This document shows, piece by piece, positions 9,079 through 17,734 of a stretch of 64,000 nt of DNA. The position numbers and the translations under genes are program-made. Origin of the DNA: Chitinophaga sp. Ak27 (lineage in GTDB: Bacteria; Bacteroidota; Bacteroidia; Chitinophagales; Chitinophagaceae). The stretch lies in assembly GCF_012726295.1 (NCBI RefSeq), contig NZ_JABAOB010000009.1, forward strand, positions 310,001 to 374,000, written 5' to 3'. The notes under the pieces are model-generated. The model did not search any database, was not told the origin of the DNA, and worked only from the letters and a program-made list of their open reading frames with translations. The stretch's first letter is position 1, and each line of letters begins with the position of its first letter.

Positions 9079-10448
9079 AAATAAAAATCCGGCTCATATT
9101 ATTGTTCCTGGTGCTCTTTGGCGGGCTGTTGCTCGCCTTTGCGGTATTCATATATATTTCGTCGGCGCGTACCCGCAAAGATGAATACTATGAACACCTG
9201 AAAAGGGAAGCCATCACCAAAGCCAATATGCTGCTGGATGCCAAAGTGTCGGCCGGCGTATTACAGCTCATGTATAAGAACGCCGACAATGCCCTGTTTG
9301 GCGAAGAGGTGGCACTCTATGATACCGCGTTTCACCTGTTGTACCACGATGCCGTGCAGATCGACAAGGTGAAAGAAACCAAAGCTATGATCAACGACAT
9401 CCTGCAGCAATCTGAAATCAGGTTTGAACAAGGGCGCCTGCAGGTAGTAGGATTGCTCTTTGAACACAACGGCACTCACTATGTGATTACGGCAGCGGCC
9501 ATCGACAAGTATGGGTTGCAACGTCTGCAGCGGTTTAAATACAGCCTGGTCTTTTCTTTTATCGGCATTATCGGTTTGACGATTATTGCCGGCTATTTCT
9601 TCGTGGGTAAAGCCCTCAAACCTGTGGCTGATATGGTAGATAAGGTAGAAGAGATTACCGCTACCAACCTCGATTTAAGAGTGCCGGTGCAAAATGAGAA
9701 AGATGAAATCGGGGAGCTGGCCACCACTTTTAATAAAATGCTAGACCGCCTGGAAAACTCTTTTGATGCGCAGAAACAGTTTGTCAGCAATATCTCCCAT
9801 GAACTGCGTACCCCGCTGGCCACCATTGTAGGAGAGCTGCAGATTGCGCTCACGAAAGACAGATCAGGCCAGGAATACAAAGAGGTTATTCTCCTGGCCC
9901 TGGCCGATGCCCGGCGCCTGGTAAAGCTCTCCAACGGTTTACTCGACCTGGCCAAAGCCAACTATGATCAAACGGAAGTGAGTCGCCGGGAACTGCGGAT
10001 CGACGAACTGCTGATGGATGCCCGCAGTGCGGTGATCAAAACTGCCGAAGATTATAAAGTAGACATCCGGTTTGAACAGGAAATAGAAGACGATGATTTT
10101 ATTTCTGTTAACGGAAACGAATACCTGCTGAAGGTAGCTTTTATTAACCTGATGGAAAATGCCTGTAAATTTTCTGCCGATCATCAATGCACCGTGTCTA
10201 TCAGTTACCACGAAAATAAGCTGGTGCTCCGGTTTATGGACCGGGGAATCGGTATTGCGGATGCTGATATTCCCTATATCTTTACCGCCTTCTTTCGCGG
10301 TGGCAATAACGATTTTACCCGGGGCAACGGGATTGGTCTTTCATTAACCCAAAAGATTATTGCCATGCACGAAGGCACCATCAGCGTGTGGTCGCGCACC
10401 GGCGAGGGAAGCATATTTACAGTGGAAATGCCTCACCTTTCTCGCTAA
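9075..10448 (+). CDS. HAMP sensor histidine kinase (CusS-like)
   Basis: It starts with GTG at 9075, overlapping the regulator stop by 4 nt. The 457 residues contain TM1 (about 5-27), a periplasmic sensor loop of about 125 residues, TM2 (about 155-177), a HAMP domain (about 178-232), HisKA with His242 (FVSNISHELRTPLATI), and HATPase with LMENACKFS, DRGIGI and GNGIGLSLTQKI. This layout matches CusS/heavy-metal sensor kinases, which control metal efflux. The periplasmic part has no His/Met-rich motif that would name a metal. It probably phosphorylates the regulator at 8398. Confidence 0.92.
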   Translation: MKIKIRLILLFLVLFGGLLLAFAVFIYISSARTRKDEYYEHLKREAITKANMLLDAKVSAGVLQLMYKNADNALFGEEVALYDTAFHLLYHDAVQIDKVKETKAMINDILQQSEIRFEQGRLQVVGLLFEHNGTHYVITAAAIDKYGLQRLQRFKYSLVFSFIGIIGLTIIAGYFFVGKALKPVADMVDKVEEITATNLDLRVPVQNEKDEIGELATTFNKMLDRLENSFDAQKQFVSNISHELRTPLATIVGELQIALTKDRSGQEYKEVILLALADARRLVKLSNGLLDLAKANYDQTEVSRRELRIDELLMDARSAVIKTAEDYKVDIRFEQEIEDDDFISVNGNEYLLKVAFINLMENACKFSADHQCTVSISYHENKLVLRFMDRGIGIADADIPYIFTAFFRGGNNDFTRGNGIGLSLTQKIIAMHEGTISVWSRTGEGSIFTVEMPHLSR

Positions 10449-10504
10449 TAAATTTCTAATAAAATTCTGTTCACCTTCTAATGGCCTTTTACATGGCACG
10501 GTCT

Positions 10505-10512
10505 TACTTTTG
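10505..10512 (+). promoter_or_regulatory. Putative -7 box upstream of mgtA
   Basis: TACTTTTG fits TAnnTTTG. Transcription would start near 10519, giving an untranslated leader of about 100 nt before mgtA that contains a short ORF (10535-10582) and a hairpin (10592-10611). No good -33 box is seen, so an activator may be needed. Confidence 0.45.
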
Positions 10513-10534
10513 CATCGCATTAAAACATCAAACT

Positions 10535-10582
10535 ATGGACGCTGGTCCGGAACGTTACTTTATTTTTTCATCTCCTGCCTGA
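10535..10582 (+). CDS. Possible 15-residue leader peptide of mgtA
   Basis: ATG to TGA encodes MDAGPERYFIFSSPA. It lies between a -7 box and the mgtA start in a different frame, and is followed 9 nt later by a perfect 7-bp hairpin. In enterobacteria mgtA and mgtC are preceded by short proline-containing leader ORFs that sense Mg2+ or proline; that comparison is by position only and there is no sequence match. With no Shine-Dalgarno and only 15 codons, chance is a real alternative. Confidence 0.25.
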   Translation: MDAGPERYFIFSSPA

Positions 10583-10591
10583 CCACACAGC

Positions 10592-10611
10592 CCTGCTGTG
10601 CCATCAGCAGG
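10592..10611 (+). promoter_or_regulatory. Hairpin just before mgtA start
   Basis: cctgctg (10592-10598) and cagcagg (10605-10611) are perfect inverted repeats with a 6-nt loop, ending 5 nt before the TTG at 10617. It could limit access to the start codon or act with the leader ORF. Confidence 0.4.
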
Positions 10612-10616
10612 TTAAA

Positions 10617-13376
10617 TTGAGTGCTGTGTTATACTTATCCAATACCATCAACAAACACCCGCATTTTGTTCGCAGCTATGCTTTCCGGAAGAAATCCGGC
10701 CTTCCCGAAATCCGCCGCATTTTGCCTGGTGGCAATGAAGCCGCTACTACCAGCCGGTTACAACAGGTAGCTGCCGCCGATCAGCCGGAATACCTGTCCA
10801 TATTAGATAGCCAGCTGGAAGGGCTTACCCCTGCACAAGCCAGGAAGCGTTTAGCGCTTGCTGGCCTGAATGAAGTACAGCATGAAAAAGCGCCTTCCTG
10901 GTATCAGCAGCTGTTGCAGGCCTTTGTGAACCCGTTTATAGGCATCCTGCTGGCCATTGCCGCCATCTCTTTTATCACCGATGTATGGCTGGCAGCCCCC
11001 GGGGAAGGCGACTATAAAACGGTGACCATGGTAGGGATTATGGTGTTGGTAAGTTCGCTGCTGCGCTTTTTCCAGGAGTACCGCAGCAACCGCGCAGCGG
11101 AACAGCTCAAGAGTATGGTGAAAACTACCGCCACGGTATTACGCAAGCCACGGGAAAAAATAGAAACCGATATCCGGCAACTGGTGCCGGGTGACCTCAT
11201 CTTTTTATCTGCCGGCGATATGATTCCCGCGGATTGCCGTATCGTACAGTCGAAAGACCTGTTCGTAAGCCAGGCTATGCTTACCGGCGAATCGCTGCCC
11301 GTAGAGAAGCGAGCTTTCCCTATACCAGATGCCGCTCATAAGTCTGTACTGGAACTGGATAACATCTGTTTTATGGGTACCAACGTGGTGAGCGGCGCTA
11401 CTACGGCAGTTATCGTGCATACCGGCAATCAAACCTATTTCGGTTTTCTGAGTAAAGCTATCACCGGCAAGCGGGCGGAAACCAGCTTCGATAAAGGCGT
11501 TAACAAGGTGACCTACCTGTTGATTCGCTTCATGCTGATAATGGTACCGCTGATTTTCCTGATCAATGGCTTCGTTAAAGGCAACTGGTGGGAGGCGCTG
11601 TTGTTCGCCATCGCGGTAGCCGTAGGGTTGACCCCTGAAATGCTGCCCATGATCGTTACTGCCAACCTGGCCAGGGGAGCGGTAGATATGAGCAAACGTA
11701 AAGTGATCATCAAACGGCTGAACGCCATCCAGAACATCGGCGCCATGGATGTACTCTGTACCGATAAAACCGGCACGCTCACCATAGATAAGATTGTGCT
11801 GGAAAGACATCTCAACATATTGGGAGAGAACGACGAAGAAGTGCTGAAATGGGCCTATCTCAACAGCTACCACCAAACGGGCCTCAAAAACCTCTTGGAT
11901 GTTGCCGTACTGGAACACATAGAACTGCACGACTACCTGAAGGTGGAAGAACACTACCTGAAAGTAGATGAAATCCCTTTTGATTTTCATCGCCGCCGCA
12001 TGTCTGTGATCCTCAGGCAGCGCAACGGAAAACAGTTGCTCATCTGCAAGGGCGCAGTGGAAGAAATGGTGAACTTATGTACCCACGCCTTTGACCCGGG
12101 AGAGGATAAAGAACTGCATATAGAATCCGATAACGTGATTCCGATGGACGAAAAAGTACGGCAAAATATCCTTCGTATTTCCGGCAAGCTGAACGAAGAA
12201 GGGTTGAGGGTACTGCTGGTGGCCATCCGCGAGTTCGATGACCGGGCGCTGACTTACACCGTGGAAGATGAAAAAAATATGATCCTCACCGGTTTTATCG
12301 GATTCCTGGACCCGGCCAAACCATCTGCTAAAGTAGCGATTGATGCCTTGCAACAACTGGGCGTAAGGGTGAAAGTATTGACCGGCGACAATGAAATTGT
12401 AACAAAAAAGATTTGCCGCGAAGTAGGCATCCCTTTCTCCGACATCCTGTTGGGGAAAGACCTGGATAATATGACTGACGACGTATTACGGGAGAAAATA
12501 GATGAGGTATCCATTCTGGCCAAGCTTAGTCCTGTCCAAAAGTCAAGAGTGGTGAAGCTATTGCAGGCCAAAGGGCACACCGTAGGGTTTATGGGAGACG
12601 GCATTAACGATGCTGCTGCACTCCGGGATGCTGATGTAGGCATCAGCGTAGATACTGCAGTGGATATAGCCCGTGAAAGTGCAGATATTATTTTACTGGA
12701 GAAAGATCTCATGGTGTTGCGTAAAGGTGTGATTTATGGCAGAAGGACTTTTGGCAATATCATCAAATATATCAAGATGACGGCCAGCAGCAATTTCGGG
12801 AATATGTTCAGCATGATAGGCGCCAGCGCACTGCTGCCTTTCCTGCCCATGCTGCCGGTACAGATCCTGGTGCAAAACCTCCTATACGATATCTCCCAGG
12901 TTTCCATTCCCTGGGATCATATGGACAAAGATTTTATAGAACAGCCCAAGAAGTGGAATGCAGGCGATATCTCCCGGTTTATGTTATTCATAGGCCCGGT
13001 AAGCTCCCTATTCGACTACCTGACTTTTGGCGTGATGTTTTATGTATTCAAAGCAGCTACACCTGACCACCAGCGCCTGTTTCAGAGCGGGTGGTTTGTA
13101 GAAGGGCTGCTGTCGCAAACATTAATCGTACATATGATCCGTACCCGCAAAATTCCTTTCATCCAAAGTTGGGCTACGGCGCCGGTAGTAGCGTTAACTA
13201 CGACCATCATGCTGATCGGGATCGCCATTCCGTTTATGCCCTTTGCGTCCGTATTAGGTCTACAGGCGCTTCCGTTGGCATATTTCCCCTGGCTGGTAGC
13301 TATTTTATTCGGTTACTGCCTGCTCACCCAGGCGATTAAAAATTGGTATATCAAGCGATTTAACCAGTGGTTATGA
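10617..13376 (+). CDS. mgtA: Mg2+-importing P-type ATPase (MgtA/MgtB, P3B)
   Basis: 919 residues if the TTG at 10617 is used; the GTG at 10626 is equally possible, and no ATG fits until about residue 138. Length and N-terminal offset agree with enteric MgtA (898). P-type ATPase features: the actuator loop LTGES, the P3B-typical block VGLTPEMLPMIVTANLARGA in TM4, the phosphorylation site DKTGTLT with Asp383, and TGDN and GDGINDAAALRDADVGIS in the P domain. The WDHMDKDFIEQPKKW region before the last helices is also characteristic of MgtA. The family imports Mg2+ across the inner membrane, driven by ATP. It follows the two-component pair and overlaps a 32-residue membrane-peptide ORF that leads into a metal-efflux operon. 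Confidence 0.95.
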   Translation: MSAVLYLSNTINKHPHFVRSYAFRKKSGLPEIRRILPGGNEAATTSRLQQVAAADQPEYLSILDSQLEGLTPAQARKRLALAGLNEVQHEKAPSWYQQLLQAFVNPFIGILLAIAAISFITDVWLAAPGEGDYKTVTMVGIMVLVSSLLRFFQEYRSNRAAEQLKSMVKTTATVLRKPREKIETDIRQLVPGDLIFLSAGDMIPADCRIVQSKDLFVSQAMLTGESLPVEKRAFPIPDAAHKSVLELDNICFMGTNVVSGATTAVIVHTGNQTYFGFLSKAITGKRAETSFDKGVNKVTYLLIRFMLIMVPLIFLINGFVKGNWWEALLFAIAVAVGLTPEMLPMIVTANLARGAVDMSKRKVIIKRLNAIQNIGAMDVLCTDKTGTLTIDKIVLERHLNILGENDEEVLKWAYLNSYHQTGLKNLLDVAVLEHIELHDYLKVEEHYLKVDEIPFDFHRRRMSVILRQRNGKQLLICKGAVEEMVNLCTHAFDPGEDKELHIESDNVIPMDEKVRQNILRISGKLNEEGLRVLLVAIREFDDRALTYTVEDEKNMILTGFIGFLDPAKPSAKVAIDALQQLGVRVKVLTGDNEIVTKKICREVGIPFSDILLGKDLDNMTDDVLREKIDEVSILAKLSPVQKSRVVKLLQAKGHTVGFMGDGINDAAALRDADVGISVDTAVDIARESADIILLEKDLMVLRKGVIYGRRTFGNIIKYIKMTASSNFGNMFSMIGASALLPFLPMLPVQILVQNLLYDISQVSIPWDHMDKDFIEQPKKWNAGDISRFMLFIGPVSSLFDYLTFGVMFYVFKAATPDHQRLFQSGWFVEGLLSQTLIVHMIRTRKIPFIQSWATAPVVALTTTIMLIGIAIPFMPFASVLGLQALPLAYFPWLVAILFGYCLLTQAIKNWYIKRFNQWL

Positions 13377-13471
13377 CCTCCACAAAAAAATGGCGCATTG
13401 CCATTCTTATATTGGTCCTGTTGTTGCTGGCGATCGACTGCTGGTTGAGCAGTCATCGCCACCCGGGATAG
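13373..13471 (+). CDS. 32-residue single-helix membrane peptide coupled to mgtA
   Basis: ATG at 13373 overlaps the mgtA stop as ATGA, the classical layout for translational coupling. The 32 codons encode a basic N-terminus (MTSTKKWR), a hydrophobic helix IAILILVLLLLAI and a polar tail with two His (SSHRHPG). This looks like a tail- or signal-anchored membrane peptide. Small peptides regulate P-type ATPases in other bacteria: MgtS and MgtR with MgtA, and KdpF in KdpFABC. There is no recognisable sequence similarity, so the role as an MgtA partner is inference from size, topology and position. czcB follows 34 nt later. Confidence 0.6.
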   Translation: MTSTKKWRIAILILVLLLLAIDCWLSSHRHPG

Positions 13472-13505
13472 CTGTACTGACATTACCCGTTAATCCAATA
13501 ATATC

Positions 13506-14609
13506 ATGAAGAAGAATTTGATTGCTGTCGGCATGCTGACGGTGACTGCCTGCCATCCTGTAAAACAAACGGATACCGCGGTGACGGCTGTATCTAAAGG
13601 AGATACCATTGCGCTCCCTGCCGGTGCTCCTTTACGCAACAATCTCCATACTGCTGTAGTAGAAAGTTTGCCTTACCGCCTGCAAGTGAGCACCGCCGGG
13701 ATAGTAAAAGCTATTCCTACCCGGTATGCGGAGATAGCCCCACCTTTCGGAGGAAGAGTTACGAGGTCTTATCTACAGCTGGGAATGAAAACCCAGCCCG
13801 AAACGCCCTTATTCGAAATCAGCTCCCCGGCATTTTTTGCTGCCCAAAAAGTCTTCTTCCAGGAGAAGAGCCAGCTCCAACAGGCCGAGCGGGCCTGGAA
13901 GCGCCAGCAAGACCTGGTAGCTCACGGTGTGGGTACGGAGAAAGACCTGGAAGAAGCCCGTACAGCCTATGAAGTAGAAAAGAAAGAATATGAAAATGCG
14001 CTGATGGGTATCCGGCTTTTCAAAGCAAACCCCGGGCAGTTGTCGCTGGGCCAGCCATTGGTTGTACGCGCGCCGGTAGCAGGAGAGGTGATCGATAACA
14101 AAGTGGTATTAGGCCAATTCCTGAAGGATGATGCGGCCAGCGTGGCCACTATTGCCGATTTATCGGAAGTATGGATTGCCGGCCAGGTAAAGGAAAAAGA
14201 TATCCGCTTTATACACCGGGACGATGATTGTGATATTACGATCGCCGCCTTACCGGGTATCGCTCTCAAAGGAAAAGTATATCATATAAATGCAGTGGTA
14301 GAAGACGATACCCGTAGTGTGCCTGTACTGGTGACAGTAGCCAATCCCTCGCATGCGCTTAAACCGGGCATGTATGCCACAGTGAATTTTATGGCTCCTT
14401 CGGTACTGGCACTGCAAATTCCCGCCACGGCATTATTGCAGGGCAGTGAAGCACCTTACGTATTTACCGTTACGCCCGATGGCAGGTATGTAAAACGTAC
14501 CGTCGTTACCGGTAGTACACAGGACAGTATGCTGGTCATCACCAGTGGTTTACGGGAAGGCGACCGGATTGTTACCCGGGGAGCATCCTATCTCCCGGAC
14601 ATCAAATAG
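13506..14609 (+). CDS. czcB: RND efflux periplasmic adaptor (CzcB/CusB-like lipoprotein)
   Basis: 367 residues. The N-terminus is a lipoprotein signal (MKKNLIAVGMLTVTAC, lipid on Cys16). Then come a barrel-sandwich half (IVKAIPTRYAEIAPPFGGRVTRS), a coiled-coil hairpin of about 60 residues (FFQEKSQLQQAERAWKRQ to KKEYENAL), the second half (VVRAPVAGEVIDNKVVLGQF) and a beta-barrel/membrane-proximal domain. This is the HlyD/membrane-fusion layout of heavy-metal RND systems. It would bridge the inner-membrane pump at 14636 to the outer-membrane channel at 17735. No N-terminal His/Met-rich metal-binding extension is seen, so the transported metal cannot be named from this gene. Confidence 0.92.
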   Translation: MKKNLIAVGMLTVTACHPVKQTDTAVTAVSKGDTIALPAGAPLRNNLHTAVVESLPYRLQVSTAGIVKAIPTRYAEIAPPFGGRVTRSYLQLGMKTQPETPLFEISSPAFFAAQKVFFQEKSQLQQAERAWKRQQDLVAHGVGTEKDLEEARTAYEVEKKEYENALMGIRLFKANPGQLSLGQPLVVRAPVAGEVIDNKVVLGQFLKDDAASVATIADLSEVWIAGQVKEKDIRFIHRDDDCDITIAALPGIALKGKVYHINAVVEDDTRSVPVLVTVANPSHALKPGMYATVNFMAPSVLALQIPATALLQGSEAPYVFTVTPDGRYVKRTVVTGSTQDSMLVITSGLREGDRIVTRGASYLPDIK

Positions 14610-14635
14610 ACTCCTATATCTATCAATGATTTTTT

Positions 14636-17600
14636 ATGAAGCAATTAATATCTACCGCTATTAAAAAGCGTTGGCTCTTTGTCGTGCTTTTTATTCTCCT
14701 CGCACTTTTTGGTTACTATTCCTGGAAACAGTTAGCTGTAGAAGCTTACCCGGATATTGCTGATGTTACCTCCCAGGTGGTGACACAGGTACCCGGCCTG
14801 GCGGCAGAGGAAGTAGAACAACAGATTACCATCCCGGTAGAGCGGGCGCTTAATGGCATGCCCGGTATGCATGTGATGCGCAGCAAAAGCACTTTTGGGC
14901 TGTCTGTTATTACCATCGTATTTGAAGATGGGATGGAAGACTACTGGGCCCGGCAGCGCATAACAGAACGGCTTAATGACGTAAGTCTTCCTTATGGTGC
15001 CCGGCCGGGACTCGACCCACTTACATCGCCCATCGGGGAAATATATCGTTACATTATTGAAAGTAATCACCACGACCTGCAAGCGATTACCGACCTGCAA
15101 AATTGGACGATCATCCCCCGTATTAAACAGGTACCCGGCGTGGCAGACGTGACTAATTTTGGTGGCATCACTGCACAATACCAGGTAGAAATAGACCCGC
15201 AAAAGCTGGAGCAATACCATATTGCACTGGCAGATGTACAGGCGGCCATTAACAACAACAACGCCAATGCTGGTGGCAGCGTATTCAATATCGGGGAACT
15301 GGGTTATGTAGTGCGGGGTATCGGGTTAGTAAAAACGCTGGAAAGCCTGGGCAATGTAGTCGTGAAATCTATAAATGGCGTACCTGTTTTACTGAAAGAC
15401 CTGGGAAGCCTGAAGTTGGGCAACCTGGAACGCAAAGGCATACTGGGTTACACTGACCGACAGGTGAATTATAGTGAAGGGGATGAGGGCATTGTGCTGC
15501 TGCTGAAAGGCCAGAACCCGTCAGTGGTACTGGAAGGCATACACGCTGCAGTAAAAGAATTAAACGAACATATTTTACCGGCCGGTGTGCGCATTCGTCC
15601 TTACCTTGATCGTGCCCAGTTGATCGACAACACCTTGCAAACGGTATCGCATACACTCCTGGAAGGTATCGGGCTGGTGATCATTGTCCTTATTATCTTC
15701 CTTGGTAACTGGCGTGGGGCGCTCATTGTGGCCATTACTATCCCGTTGGCGCTGCTGATCGCATTTATCCTGATGCACTTCACAAAGATTCCGGCTAACC
15801 TGTTGTCGCTGGGAGCGGTGGACTTTGGGATCATTGTAGATGGCGCCATTGTGATGATGGAAGCCGTGCTCAAAAAACGGGAGAATCATCCGCAAGGCTG
15901 GCTGGAGGAACAGCCAGTTGCAGCCACCGCCGTGGCAGTAGCAAGGCCTATTTTGTTTGCTACCATTATCATTATTACCGCCTATTTACCTTTGTTTTCT
16001 TTTGAAAGAGTAGAACGCAAGCTGTTTACTCCTATGGCCTTTACCGTGGGATACGCGCTGTTGGGGGCCCTGGCAGTCGCGCTACTGCTCATTCCTGGTC
16101 TGGCGTTTACGGTATACCGCAAGCCCCGCAAGTTGTATCACAACAAATGGTTGGAACAGCTCACGGCTTCGTATAGCCGTGCCCTCCAACAGATCATGAA
16201 TAAGCCGAAGCGCGTATTTGTCCCGTTGGCGCTGGTGCTGGCCGGCGCCATCATCTTGTCGGTAACCGTGGGGAAGGACTTCCTGCCGCCGCTGGATGAA
16301 GGCTCTATCTGGCTACAGGTTCAGCTACCGCCGGGTATTACCCTGCAGCGTTCCAAAGAAATGAGCGATACGCTACGGCAGCGTACTATGAAATATGGAG
16401 AAGTGACCTATGTGATGGTACAGGCGGGCCGCAATGACGATGGTACCGATCCATGGACAGCCTCCCACTTCGAATGTTCTATTGGTCTGAAGCCGTATAG
16501 CCAATGGCAACATGGCAGAACTAAAGCGCAGCTGATCAATGACCTGGCGGCCGAATATGCGTCCATGCCGGGGTACACGATAGGCTTTAGTCAACCGATG
16601 ATCGACGGTGTGATGGATAAAATTTCCGGCGCCCACAGTGAGCTGGTAGTAAAAATATATGGAGATGATTTCAAAGAAACCCGCCGCATTGCGGAAGAGG
16701 TAGCCACCACCCTGAAAAATATTAAAGGCGCTGCCGATGTGGCGATAGACCAGGAGCCACCGTTACCGCAGCTGCAAATTGTGGTAAACCGGGATGCCAT
16801 GGCCCGTTATGGACTGAATGTAAACGATGTATCGGAGCTGATAGAAGTAGCGATCGGCGGGAAGACTATCTCACAGGTGTTTGCCGGCAATAAGGTATAC
16901 GATGTGATTTGCCGGTATACTGATGAAAGCCGTAATACACCGGACAAAATAGCAGGACTAATGCTGACGGCAGCTACCGGTGCTAAAATCCCTTTGTCGC
17001 AGGTAGCTACCGTGAAAACGGCTACGGGTGAGAGTACGATCACCCGGGAGCTGAATAAACGACACCTGACGGTGAAGCTGAATCTCCGCGGTAACGATCT
17101 GACTACTTTCCTACAGGAAGCACAGCAAAAGATTGCCAGCGATATTTCGTATGACCATGAGCGCTATACGATCAAATGGGGCGGGCAATTTGAAAATCAG
17201 CACCGCGCTTATGCGCGATTGATGATCGTAGTGCCGTTGGCGTTAGCTATCATGTTTATGTTGCTCTATGGTGCTTTCGGCCGCTTCCAGCAGGCAGGCC
17301 TGATATTGAGTATTGTGCCGCTGGCCTTATTCGGGGGCATGCTGGCGCTGAATATAAGGGGAATGACCCTTAATGTATCTTCTGCAGTAGGTTTTATCGC
17401 TCTTTTTGGGGTAGCTATTCAGAATGGGGTGATATTAATTGCACAAATCAACAACCTGCGAAAACAGGGATACGACCTGCTGACCGCCGTTATTGAAGGA
17501 GCGCGCAACCGTTTCCGTCCCGTGCTGATGACGGCTGCTGTAGCCGCTCTGGGCTTGCTGCCGGCATCATTTGCCACCGGCGTCGGTTCAGATGTACAGC

Positions 17601-17719
17601 GCCCCCTGGCTACGGTGATCGTATATGGTCTGTTTGTGGCTACGGCCATTACACTCTTTGTTCTGCCAGCGCTGTATTACCTCATCGAACGCAAATGGAA
17701 TTCCTCACCTGTTAAATGA
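14636..17719 (+). CDS. czcA: Heavy-metal RND efflux pump (CzcA/CusA family)
   Basis: 1027 residues with the RND layout: TM1 near residue 15, two large periplasmic loops (about 35-335 and 565-865) and two blocks of helices. TM4 carries DFGIIVDGAIVMMEAVLKKREN, which keeps the two Asp and the Glu in the order used by divalent-metal (HME) pumps; these acidic residues are the proton relay. The pump would export divalent cations from periplasm or cytosol across both membranes with the adaptor upstream and the TolC-like channel downstream (16-nt gap). Zn/Co/Cd/Ni versus Cu/Ag is not resolved, although the intact DFG...DGA...E motif favours a Czc/Cnr-like range. The Mg2+ importer earlier in the same run of genes is unusual. 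Confidence 0.95.
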   Translation: MKQLISTAIKKRWLFVVLFILLALFGYYSWKQLAVEAYPDIADVTSQVVTQVPGLAAEEVEQQITIPVERALNGMPGMHVMRSKSTFGLSVITIVFEDGMEDYWARQRITERLNDVSLPYGARPGLDPLTSPIGEIYRYIIESNHHDLQAITDLQNWTIIPRIKQVPGVADVTNFGGITAQYQVEIDPQKLEQYHIALADVQAAINNNNANAGGSVFNIGELGYVVRGIGLVKTLESLGNVVVKSINGVPVLLKDLGSLKLGNLERKGILGYTDRQVNYSEGDEGIVLLLKGQNPSVVLEGIHAAVKELNEHILPAGVRIRPYLDRAQLIDNTLQTVSHTLLEGIGLVIIVLIIFLGNWRGALIVAITIPLALLIAFILMHFTKIPANLLSLGAVDFGIIVDGAIVMMEAVLKKRENHPQGWLEEQPVAATAVAVARPILFATIIIITAYLPLFSFERVERKLFTPMAFTVGYALLGALAVALLLIPGLAFTVYRKPRKLYHNKWLEQLTASYSRALQQIMNKPKRVFVPLALVLAGAIILSVTVGKDFLPPLDEGSIWLQVQLPPGITLQRSKEMSDTLRQRTMKYGEVTYVMVQAGRNDDGTDPWTASHFECSIGLKPYSQWQHGRTKAQLINDLAAEYASMPGYTIGFSQPMIDGVMDKISGAHSELVVKIYGDDFKETRRIAEEVATTLKNIKGAADVAIDQEPPLPQLQIVVNRDAMARYGLNVNDVSELIEVAIGGKTISQVFAGNKVYDVICRYTDESRNTPDKIAGLMLTAATGAKIPLSQVATVKTATGESTITRELNKRHLTVKLNLRGNDLTTFLQEAQQKIASDISYDHERYTIKWGGQFENQHRAYARLMIVVPLALAIMFMLLYGAFGRFQQAGLILSIVPLALFGGMLALNIRGMTLNVSSAVGFIALFGVAIQNGVILIAQINNLRKQGYDLLTAVIEGARNRFRPVLMTAAVAALGLLPASFATGVGSDVQRPLATVIVYGLFVATAITLFVLPALYYLIERKWNSSPVK

Positions 17720-17734
17720 AATAATGATCGGCTT

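Noticed and set aside
11205..11990. 261-codon minus-strand ORF opposite mgtA
   Set aside because: Completely antisense to the conserved P-type ATPase core including DKTGT; composition reflects the coding strand.
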